Source: Anaerolineae bacterium (GTDB lineage: Bacteria > Chloroflexota > Anaerolineae > 4572-78 > J111). Taken from it: a stretch of DNA of 30,162 bases. Positions 21,375-27,749 of this stretch are shown here, in pieces. The first letter of the stretch is position 1. Each line of letters starts with the position of its first letter. The notes under the pieces were generated by a model. That model worked only from the letters and a program-made list of their open reading frames with translations, had not been told where the DNA came from and searched no databases. A program made the translations under genes and the position numbers. The stretch is taken from positions 1 through 30,162 of the forward strand of contig JAHDWA010000093.1 of the NCBI GenBank assembly GCA_023382535.1. Direction: 5' to 3'.

Positions 21375-22121
21375 ATGGAAGATCTTTCGGCTTTTTTTGG
21401 CAATTTTCTGGCTACTTACGGGCTGTTTGCCATCCTGGTGGTGATGCTGCTCAAAGAGATTGGGGTGCCGGTCCCGGTACCCTCTGACCTGATTATGATT
21501 ACCGCCGGCGTTCAGACCGCTACCGGAAATTATGGCCTGCTGGCACTGGCACTGGGGATTGCCGGGGTGATCCTGATCGGCGGTTCAATTCAGTTTTTGA
21601 TTGCTCGCAGCGCCGGGCGTGAAGTTATTTATCGTCTCGGTCGTTTTGTCGGCTTGACCCGTGAACGCCTGGACCGGGCAATGGCTTTGCTCCAGCGGCG
21701 GGGCGCCACGGCCGTATTCTTTGGGCTGAACATTCCGGGAGCGCGGGCGGGGATTACTCCAGCAGCGGGATTAGCTCGATTACGCTATCCGGTGTTTGCC
21801 CCGGCGATGTTGAGTGGCAGCGGTATTTTTTATGGCTGGCACGTTGCCCTGGGTTATCTGCTCGGCCCCTCGGCCACAGAACTGTTGGCGGGTTTGCATT
21901 TGCCGCTCCTGCCGGTGCTTGTTGGATTGGCCCTCCTGGGCTTGCTGGGCTGGTTGTTTCTACGCCGGCGCAAGGCCAATCCGGTAGGGCCGGAAGAGTC
22001 AACCCTGGACCGGCTGCATGCATGGACCGAGGCTGCTTGTCCGGCCTGCCTGGCCCTGGCCGCCCTGGCCAGCACCGGCCAGAATGAGCAAAAAGTGAGC
22101 ACTTTTTGGGCTGGAAAGTGA
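21375..22121 (+). CDS. DedA-like (SNARE-associated/VTT-fold) membrane protein
   Basis: With the ATG at 21375 the protein has 248 residues. LKEIGVPVPVPSDLIMITAG is the DedA signature around the first re-entrant loop. RRGATAVFFGLNIPGARAGI and TPAAGLARLRYPVFAPAMLS form the second conserved loop, with the usual R-x-G-x-x-x-x-x-G-pattern residues. About five to six hydrophobic segments are present. The last dozen codons (NEQKVSTFWAGK) are not DedA-like: they are the palindromic repeat at 22079-22125 read in frame, which also provides the stop codon. DedA proteins act in membrane lipid scrambling or transport. It is seven bases from the SRPBCC gene. Confidence 0.85.
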   Translation: MEDLSAFFGNFLATYGLFAILVVMLLKEIGVPVPVPSDLIMITAGVQTATGNYGLLALALGIAGVILIGGSIQFLIARSAGREVIYRLGRFVGLTRERLDRAMALLQRRGATAVFFGLNIPGARAGITPAAGLARLRYPVFAPAMLSGSGIFYGWHVALGYLLGPSATELLAGLHLPLLPVLVGLALLGLLGWLFLRRRKANPVGPEESTLDRLHAWTEAACPACLALAALASTGQNEQKVSTFWAGK

Positions 22122-22125
22122 GCAG
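22079..22125. repeat. 47-bp palindromic repeat, copy 2
   Basis: Direct-orientation copy of 16187-16233 with four mismatches. The palindrome core is 22089-22108. It overlaps the 3' end of the DedA-like gene and contains its TGA (22119-22121). Confidence 0.85.
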
Positions 22126-22171
22126 TGAGTCCGGCTAGAATGGGACCAAATTCTTCAAACAGGAAAGTCAA

Positions 22172-22594
22172 ATGCAACGAACATTCTTAAGCATCATGAG
22201 TCTGATTGCACTCGTTCTGGGGCTGACTGCCTGCAGCACAGCTTCGTCTGTAGCCGAGACAATCAAGTGCACCGGCGACTTTGAGGCGACCGTCTATCAA
22301 GGGCCAAGCGCCGGCCTGTCTCTTATCGGCCCCCTGGCCCTGGAAGTGGACGCCACCGGCAACCTCACCGGGGCGCTGACCACCAACAACGGCACTTTTG
22401 TCCAGGTAACCGGCCAGGCCGTGGGCCGCTCGATCAATCTGGTCTTTAACCTGGGCGAAGATAAACGTATCTTTGGCGTTGGCTCGCTGGAAAATGACAT
22501 CCGCGACTGCACTGGTCTCAGCGGCGGCCCTTTCACCGGCCCGGAACCCGGCGATAGCGGCGATTGGGGCTACGGCATCGGCGGCCGGAGTTAG
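22172..22594 (+). CDS. Small secreted lipoprotein
   Basis: The 140-residue protein has a lipoprotein signal peptide: MQRTFLSIMSLIALVLGLTA followed by C21, with lipobox LTAC. The mature part is beta-rich and low in charge (LEVDATGNLTGALTTNNGTF, VTGQAVGRSINLVFNLGEDK). Two further cysteines (IKCTGD, RDCTG) could form a disulfide. It ends in a Gly-rich tail (GDWGYGIGGRS). I do not recognise a family; the shape suggests a small beta-barrel or sandwich presented outside the membrane. AGGAAAG precedes the ATG. The SnoaL remnant begins 24 bases after its stop. Confidence 0.75.
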   Translation: MQRTFLSIMSLIALVLGLTACSTASSVAETIKCTGDFEATVYQGPSAGLSLIGPLALEVDATGNLTGALTTNNGTFVQVTGQAVGRSINLVFNLGEDKRIFGVGSLENDIRDCTGLSGGPFTGPEPGDSGDWGYGIGGRS

Positions 22595-22618
22595 CTAAAA
22601 ATAAAGGGGAAATCAACC

Positions 22619-22693
22619 ATGTCCGAACAAAATACTGACCAGTTGGGTCTGCTGCAACAGCTTGGCCTGGTCCCTGCGCCCGGACAGGGTTGA
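22619..22693 (+). pseudogene. Internally deleted SnoaL-like gene remnant (24 codons)
   Basis: ATG at 22619 reads MSEQN followed directly by TDQLGLLQQLGLVPAPGQG and TGA. The first five residues match the N-terminus of the array's SnoaL-like proteins and the rest matches their C-terminal tail. About 117 codons between are missing, and the frame is kept. AAGGGGAA is still present at a suitable distance before the ATG. Most likely this is a gene from which the NTF2 core was deleted in frame; a functional micropeptide cannot be excluded. Confidence 0.75.
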
Positions 22694-22744
22694 TCAATAT
22701 TAACCAAACAATCTAAAACCAAAAAAGAAAGGATTCTTATTCAA

Positions 22745-23173
22745 ATGTCAGCCGAACAAAACAAAGCTACGGTGATGCGCGTTTATGAGGAACTGGTTAA
22801 CCAAGAGAAGAAAGGCGTAATTGACGAGATTTATGCTGCCGATGTGATCGTCCACGACCCATTTATGGGAACTACTACTGGCGTGGAGGGTTTCAGGCAA
22901 TTACTGGGAATGTTCGACGCCGCCTTCCCCGGCCATCGCGTCAAAGTCCATCACGTTCTGGCCGAGGGGAACTTGGTGGCTGTGGTCCATACTCATACGG
23001 CTAAGCATACCGGCCAGCTCATGCACCTGGCCCCGACAGGCCGGGATATTTCGGTCAACGGGATCGAAGTCTTCCGCATGGCCGGTGGCAAAATTGCCGA
23101 ATTTTGGCGGCACGACGACGATGCTGGCATGTTAATGCAGCTTGGGGCCATTCCTGCCCCGCAAGCCGCTTAA
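22745..23173 (+). CDS. SnoaL-like ester cyclase-family protein 6
   Basis: The 142-residue protein begins [20 protein letters not shown] and contains [40 protein letters not shown] and [20 protein letters not shown]. It differs from its neighbours: PDL becomes PGH, the MGIPPTGK turn becomes HLAPTGRD, and the tail is [12 protein letters not shown] rather than [19 protein letters not shown] adds several histidines. It is the outlier at the far side of the second repeat copy, 51 bases after the deleted remnant. AAAGGA lies 12 bases before the ATG. The NTF2-fold assignment is secure; the ligand is unknown. Confidence 0.88.
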   Translation: MSAEQNKATVMRVYEELVNQEKKGVIDEIYAADVIVHDPFMGTTTGVEGFRQLLGMFDAAFPGHRVKVHHVLAEGNLVAVVHTHTAKHTGQLMHLAPTGRDISVNGIEVFRMAGGKIAEFWRHDDDAGMLMQLGAIPAPQAA

Positions 23174-23263
23174 CCTAACCCCTTCAAAGCACTTTAGCAA
23201 TTCCCCTGGCGCCGCCCCGGGCGTGGGTGGAGTGGCGCTTGTTATTTTAGCACGGAGGAAAAA

Positions 23264-23902
23264 ATGTCGTCACTGTCTGCTGCTGGCGGAACCACGGAAC
23301 GATCGGTTTCATTTGAAAGATTGGCCGGGATGGCGGCTGTCCTGGCCGGAATCATCCATTTTCTATACGCGGTGTCTTTTGTCATCATCAGCCGCAGCGC
23401 CCCGGAGACGGGCGTTCTGCTCAGCGCCATCTTCCTGCTGGTGGGTGGCCTGCTTTCGATGGTAGCTTTGCATGGAGCGTATCAACGTCTGCAAACAAGC
23501 GACCCCTCTTTTGCCCTGTATGCCCTGCTCCTGACCAGTCTGGGGACTTTGGGCGCGGCCATTCACGGCGGCTACGATCTGGCCAATCTCCTCAACCCGC
23601 CGGCCTCGGCCCCGGCTGACCTGCCCAGCCAAATTGACCCGCGCGGCCTGCTCACCTTTGGCGTGGTCGGGCTTGGGCTGCTGGTCATGGCCTGGCTGAT
23701 GGGCCGCAGCGAAGAATTTCCGTCAGGTCTCCGTTATGTCGGCTACGCCCTGGCCATCCTGTTCATCATCATTTACCTGGCCCGGCTGATTGTCCTCGAT
23801 CCGGGCAATCCCCTCCTGCTCTGGCCGGTGCTGGCGGCCGGTTTTGTGGTCCATCCGGCCTGGTACATCTGGTTAGGGCTGTCCCTGCAGCGCGGGAAAT
23901 GA
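23264..23902 (+). CDS. Six-pass membrane protein of unknown function
   Basis: The 212-residue protein has a soluble first 15-20 residues, then hydrophobic segments at about 20-44, 49-70, 82-98, 130-146, 158-177 and 185-206. A tyrosine- and aspartate-bearing loop (IHGGYDLANLLNPPASAPAD) lies in the middle. No transporter, enzyme or metal-binding motif stands out and I do not recognise the family. GGAGGAAAAA before the ATG is a strong ribosome site. The preceding SnoaL-like gene ends about 90 bases away, so co-transcription is possible. A long perfect hairpin lies right after its stop. Confidence 0.72.
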   Translation: MSSLSAAGGTTERSVSFERLAGMAAVLAGIIHFLYAVSFVIISRSAPETGVLLSAIFLLVGGLLSMVALHGAYQRLQTSDPSFALYALLLTSLGTLGAAIHGGYDLANLLNPPASAPADLPSQIDPRGLLTFGVVGLGLLVMAWLMGRSEEFPSGLRYVGYALAILFIIIYLARLIVLDPGNPLLLWPVLAAGFVVHPAWYIWLGLSLQRGK

Positions 23903-23911
23903 CCCGTGAGC

Positions 23912-23948
23912 CACTCTCGTTCCCACGCAAAGCGTGGGAACGAGAGTG
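23912..23948. repeat. Perfect 17-bp hairpin between convergent genes
   Basis: CACTCTCGTTCCCACGC (23912-23928) pairs exactly with 23932-23948 around AAA. The TTCCCACGC/GCGTGGGAA core is, from memory, a common dispersed palindrome in environmental bacterial genomes. No T-run follows on either strand, so it may be a REP-type repeat used as a bidirectional 3'-end structure. Confidence 0.75.
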
Positions 23949-23985
23949 AAACGGAATTTTGCTCAGGTTAAAATGCGCCCCCTCC

Positions 23986-25005
23986 TTACCGAACCAAACC
24001 TAATCCGCGCGCCATGGCTCCATCAAAATCGCCGATAAAGGCCCACCAATTAGTCAGCGGGCGGCCGCGATAGGTCAGGTCGTTGTTGGCGCCGGGCAGG
24101 TTTTGCATCCAGTAAATAAACCAGGTCAGACTGTCGCCCCGCCAGCGGCTGCAGTTGAGCCGCTGCCTGGGGCCGCCTCCCTCCGGCGTCCAGTCCTCGA
24201 TGTCGGTCAGGATGTATTTGGGATTAGCCCAATCATAATCACGCTCGCCGTTGGGCGGGTAGTGGGCCCAGCCGCAGCGCCCTTCGCCCACCCGGCCCAC
24301 AAACTTATCCCAGAAGAGGTGGGGGTCAACATGTCTCAGCACCGCCTCGATCTGGTGGATATGATCTTCGACCGCTTCCGAAGGGCCTCGGCCATAGTTG
24401 TAATGGTAAACGGTGTAGGTTTGGCTCAAAACCGGCAGGTCGTGCGGGTCCCGGTCGCTGTTGCTGATATCGCCGTACGGCCCGGCCATGTTCGATTCCC
24501 ACAGGTCAATCACCCCGCCGTGATAACCCCAAATCCAGACTTCTTTAACGCCGCGCTCCTCCACCCAGTGCCGAATATCAATCCGGCGCATGATGGCATT
24601 GTAATCGGTCATTGGCACGCGATGGCCCGGTTTGCGGTAAGTGGGTAGAGGTTCCAGAAACTCCATCGTTTCGAGCAGTTGGTAGCGCAGGCTGGGCAGG
24701 GCCGCCGTATCTTTGTAGCCATGATAAATACTGCCCAATTCCAGCGCCTCGACCCCGCGCCGGGTGGTCTGCTCGGTGTGGCGGCGGATCACGTCGAGCG
24801 AGGCATCTACGTCGCCGGTTATACGCCGGTCGAGCCGGTCATTTCTGGCTGGAAAATAGCTGACGACGAGGATGGGGATGTTATAAACACCGGCGGGGTA
24901 AGTCAAAACCGGGGAGGAATAAGTCAGCGGGGGCAGCGGTGCGCTTGAGTCACCAGCAGGTGGGGCGGACTGGAATAAACTTTTGAGACGATTAAAAAGG
25001 CTCAT
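23986..25005 (-). CDS. Conserved protein of unknown function (DYDW/PPN motif family)
   Basis: The ATG at 25003-25005 gives 339 residues; the frame is open to a TTG at 25038 without a better ribosome site. After a short lead (LKSLFQSAPPAGDSSAPLPP) it has PAGVYNIPILVVSYFPARND. A conserved-looking centre (ERGVKEVWIWGYHGGVIDLW, then ESNMAGPYGDISNS) and a GRCGWAHYPPNGERDYDW block (about 242-259) follow. I have seen similar words in uncharacterised secreted or extracytoplasmic bacterial proteins, but no function is known to me. No clear signal peptide is visible. It lies downstream of the kinase gene, with a structured repeat between them. Confidence 0.75.
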   Translation of the reverse strand: MSLFNRLKSLFQSAPPAGDSSAPLPPLTYSSPVLTYPAGVYNIPILVVSYFPARNDRLDRRITGDVDASLDVIRRHTEQTTRRGVEALELGSIYHGYKDTAALPSLRYQLLETMEFLEPLPTYRKPGHRVPMTDYNAIMRRIDIRHWVEERGVKEVWIWGYHGGVIDLWESNMAGPYGDISNSDRDPHDLPVLSQTYTVYHYNYGRGPSEAVEDHIHQIEAVLRHVDPHLFWDKFVGRVGEGRCGWAHYPPNGERDYDWANPKYILTDIEDWTPEGGGPRQRLNCSRWRGDSLTWFIYWMQNLPGANNDLTYRGRPLTNWWAFIGDFDGAMARGLGLVR

Positions 25006-25050
25006 TGTTGCCAATTCGGATCCTAAGAAATTTGACAACTAAATTCGGTA

Positions 25051-25105
25051 CTGTAGCGGCGACCCTTGCGGTCGCCCCAGCCGGGGGCAAGCCCCGCTGC
25101 TACAG
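25051..25105. repeat. Cloverleaf-like palindromic element
   Basis: An outer stem CTGTAGC/GCTACAG (25051-25057 with 25099-25105) encloses GGCGACC-cttgc-GGTCGCC (25058-25076) and GGGGC-aa-GCCCC (25084-25095), a three-way junction. It fills the 121-base gap between the unknown gene and the kinase gene. There is no T-run. Confidence 0.7.
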
Positions 25106-25126
25106 GGTATTACTTTAGGGTCTTGA

Positions 25127-26845
25127 CTACTCACGGGTGAGGAAATCGAGCGGGGTCGCCGGCATCAGCATGCTGCGGGCAACACTCAGACGTTTGGGAT
25201 GGATGGAAGAGGTTTGGATAATGATTTTGGTGTAATCGTCGGAAGCTCGCTCCTCGTCGCCAATGACGGCGTACAGATCCCCCCGGTTCTCGTAAACGTA
25301 GCGATGCTCCGGGTTGAGTTCAACCACTTTACTGTAATCGTCAATAGCCTGCTGGTGGTTGTTCAGCTCGCGGTGCAGATTGGCCCGGTTATAATAGGCG
25401 TAAACATAATCCGGGTTTAAAGCGATGGCCTGGGTATAGTCGGCCAGCGCCTCTTGAAAATGCTTGAGTTCGCCGTGAACCAGGCCGCGATTGACATAAG
25501 CCGCCACAAATTCCGGCTTCAAGGTAATCGTTTGATTGTAATCGCCAATCGCTTCCTTGTATTTGTCCATCCAGAGGTAGGTATTGGCCCGGTTGTAATA
25601 AGCATAGACATTCTGCGGGGCCAGCTCCAGGGCTTTGTTGTAGTCGGCCAGGGCCTGCTCATACTCCCGCAGGCCGGTTAAAGCAATCCCGCGATTGACG
25701 TAAGCGGCCACAAAATCGGGGGCCAGCTTCAGGGCCTGGGTGCAGTCCACCACGGCCTGTCCAAAATTGTCCATCAACAGGTGGGCCGTGCTGCGGTTGT
25801 TGTACGCCTCGGCATAGTCGGGATCAAGGGCAATGGCTTTGTTAAAATCTACCATCGCCTGCTCATAGTTGCGGGTGCTGACGTAAGCCAGGCCGCGCTT
25901 GTTGTAAGCCCGCGAATCTTGAATGACCAATTCGCCCGCTTCGGCGGTGACAGGCGTGGTATTGATGCTGAGGGTCTTGAGGGTGGCGGCAAACTCAGCC
26001 GCATCTTTGAAGCGGTCGCCCTTGTTTTTCAGCAGCGCCGTTTCGACCACTTCGGCCAGCGCGCCGACCTCGCGCCAGAGTTGGGCCAGTCCAGCCGGCA
26101 TCTCCTCGCAAATGGCCCGCTCCAAAAGTTCGTACAATTTGGCCTGCGAGCGAAACTGGTTGGTGCCGCCCGCCGTAATCGCCTGCTTCTCCAGCGCCCC
26201 AATATCAATATAGTGCCGCCCGGCGAGCATATAGTAGAGCAGCTCGCCAATCTGGTAGACATCGCTGCGCGCGTCCACCACCTCACCCCGCACCTGCTCC
26301 GGCGAACTGTAGAGCAGCGTGCTCGGTTGGAAGCCCACCTGGGTCAGCCCCAGGCCGCCGGCCGCTTCGGGGACATGGGCGATGCCAAAATCGGCCACCT
26401 TGGGCCGGCCATCGGCGGTGAGCAAAATATTTTCAGCTTTGATGTCGCGGTGGACAATCCCTTTCGCGTGGAATTTGGCCAGGCCCTCGCAGATGCCGGT
26501 CGCCAGGTAGACCGCCTGCTCCACCGGCAGTTTGCCCTCGCGATTGAGCAGGTCGCGCAGGCTGCCGCCGGAGAGATACTCCATGACCATGTAAAAATGC
26601 CTGGCCTCAACCCGCATAGCGTAGATGGAGACGACATTAGGGTGTTCCAGGGCGGCGGCAATCCGCGCTTCCTGGAGAAAGCGCTTGACCGCCTTTTCGT
26701 CGGTCACTTTATCCAGCAGCAACTGCTTGATCGCCACCCGGCGGTCCAGCACCCGGTCCTGCGCCTCAAAGACGGCGGCAAAGCCCCCTTGTCCCAGAGG
26801 GCGGATAATCTCATACTCAAAGAGCTTTTGACCAGGAGTTAGCAC
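25127..26845 (-). CDS. Ser/Thr protein kinase with seven C-terminal TPRs
   Basis: The GTG at 26843-26845, with GGAGG seven bases upstream, gives 572 residues; a TTG eight codons earlier is open but less likely. The Hanks-type kinase domain is complete: glycine loop LGQGGFAAVF, VAIK (K40), HRDIKAEN (D134, N139), DFG (152-154) and SSPEQ activation-segment anchor, up to about residue 290. Seven consecutive 34-residue TPRs follow, from SRAYNKRGLAYVSTRNYEQA to the last, ending ERASDDYTKII. No transmembrane segment is present, so it is cytoplasmic and likely recruits partners through the TPRs. It lies just downstream of the V4R gene on the same strand, suggesting a signalling pair. Confidence 0.93.
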   Translation of the reverse strand: MLTPGQKLFEYEIIRPLGQGGFAAVFEAQDRVLDRRVAIKQLLLDKVTDEKAVKRFLQEARIAAALEHPNVVSIYAMRVEARHFYMVMEYLSGGSLRDLLNREGKLPVEQAVYLATGICEGLAKFHAKGIVHRDIKAENILLTADGRPKVADFGIAHVPEAAGGLGLTQVGFQPSTLLYSSPEQVRGEVVDARSDVYQIGELLYYMLAGRHYIDIGALEKQAITAGGTNQFRSQAKLYELLERAICEEMPAGLAQLWREVGALAEVVETALLKNKGDRFKDAAEFAATLKTLSINTTPVTAEAGELVIQDSRAYNKRGLAYVSTRNYEQAMVDFNKAIALDPDYAEAYNNRSTAHLLMDNFGQAVVDCTQALKLAPDFVAAYVNRGIALTGLREYEQALADYNKALELAPQNVYAYYNRANTYLWMDKYKEAIGDYNQTITLKPEFVAAYVNRGLVHGELKHFQEALADYTQAIALNPDYVYAYYNRANLHRELNNHQQAIDDYSKVVELNPEHRYVYENRGDLYAVIGDEERASDDYTKIIIQTSSIHPKRLSVARSMLMPATPLDFLTRE

Positions 26846-26942
26846 CCCTACGCCTCCGCCGCAAATCAAATGAATGATGGGATGGCTTGATTGTATGTTG
26901 GGTTGGGGGGAATGTCAAGCAGGTTTTGAATTTCGAAGTTGC

Positions 26943-27569
26943 TTAATTGAGGGGATCTTTGCGGATATGGAAGACGCAAGCTTCGTCGCCGGCGGCGCGG
27001 CATTTTACTTCCTCGACGGCAAAGCTTTTGCCGTCGCTCAACCAGCGCAGGCCGTCCTCGATCACGCCGACGGCATTGTAGCAGATGGGCCGGTCGCTGC
27101 TGCGGCCCCAACAGCCGGGACAGCGCCGGATCGTGTAAATAAAATGGTCGTCGGCTTCCGTCACATCGGCCAGCACGTCGCTGAACTTGGAAAAGGTTTC
27201 GGCCAGCGCCTTCAGCCCCACTTTCAATTTGGCCCGCAGCGGAATAGCTTTGAAGGAGAGTTCGCTCACGCCGATGACGGCGCCGAACTCGGCCAGCCCG
27301 CCGGAAAAAGAGGCGCGGCCGGCATGCAACGCCAGACCTCGTTCGCCCCGCAAGCCGTACATTTTTTCCAGCGCCGCGCCGATCCCAGCGTAGTAGGCAA
27401 AATCAAAAGCTTTGGCAAAATTATTGGGGGGAGGGTATAACTCGTGCGGCACACCGGCCAGGTCGTAAACTTTCCGCATCGCTTCCGAGCCAATCGTCTC
27501 TTCGATGGAAAGCACGTAAATCCGGGCCATTTTGTTGGGGTAGTAAAAGCCGCTTAGTTCCAGGGCCAT
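26943..27569 (-). CDS. V4R-domain (4-vinyl reductase-like) ligand-sensing protein
   Basis: The 208-residue protein has an N-terminal alpha/beta part (YPNKMARIYVLSIEETIGSE and NNFAKAFDFAYYAGIGAALE). A C-terminal V4R-type domain ends EVKCRAAGDEACVFHI (187-202), the V4R signature with its cysteine pair C190/C198. Additional cysteines in RRCPGCWGR (C150, C153) and C163 make a possible metal or redox cluster. V4R domains bind hydrophobic or metal-associated small ligands in sensors such as NtrC-type regulators, in chlorophyll enzymes and in TRAPP-like proteins. It stands alone here, next to a TPR kinase, so a sensor input is inferred. The ribosome site is weak (GGAT). Confidence 0.8.
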   Translation of the reverse strand: MALELSGFYYPNKMARIYVLSIEETIGSEAMRKVYDLAGVPHELYPPPNNFAKAFDFAYYAGIGAALEKMYGLRGERGLALHAGRASFSGGLAEFGAVIGVSELSFKAIPLRAKLKVGLKALAETFSKFSDVLADVTEADDHFIYTIRRCPGCWGRSSDRPICYNAVGVIEDGLRWLSDGKSFAVEEVKCRAAGDEACVFHIRKDPLN

Positions 27570-27612
27570 TCTGCTATCCAGATGATAAATAACAGGCTCT
27601 ATCGGAAAAACC

Positions 27613-27659
27613 AGGTGACAGGCACTTTTAAAGGGTAGTCCGATAAGTGCCTGTCACCT
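27613..27659. repeat. 15-bp inverted repeat with 17-base loop
   Basis: AGGTGACAGGCACTT (27613-27627) pairs exactly with 27645-27659. An alternative pairing, ATCGG (27601-27605) with CCGAT (27640-27644), overlaps the loop. GGTGCCTGTCACC-like words are, from memory, common in REP-type repeats. It lies in the 180-base gap between the V4R and phosphatase-like genes. Nothing else is recognised there. Confidence 0.65.
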
Positions 27660-27749
27660 TAATCCCGATAATAACGGGTAACTTTAACAGGCATTGTACC
27701 ACTTATCTTTATGACAATCAATAGCTGCTTGGTACGATTTTATGGCTGT

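Noticed and set aside
16296..23173. SnoaL array as a polyketide biosynthetic gene cluster
   Set aside because: No PKS, acyl carrier protein, ketosynthase, or regulator of that type occurs in the window; SnoaL-like proteins alone do not define such a pathway.
25781..26842. Long plus-strand open frame opposite the kinase
   Set aside because: It is the antisense shadow of a GC-biased kinase gene with all catalytic motifs; the shadow product has no recognisable domain or ribosome site.
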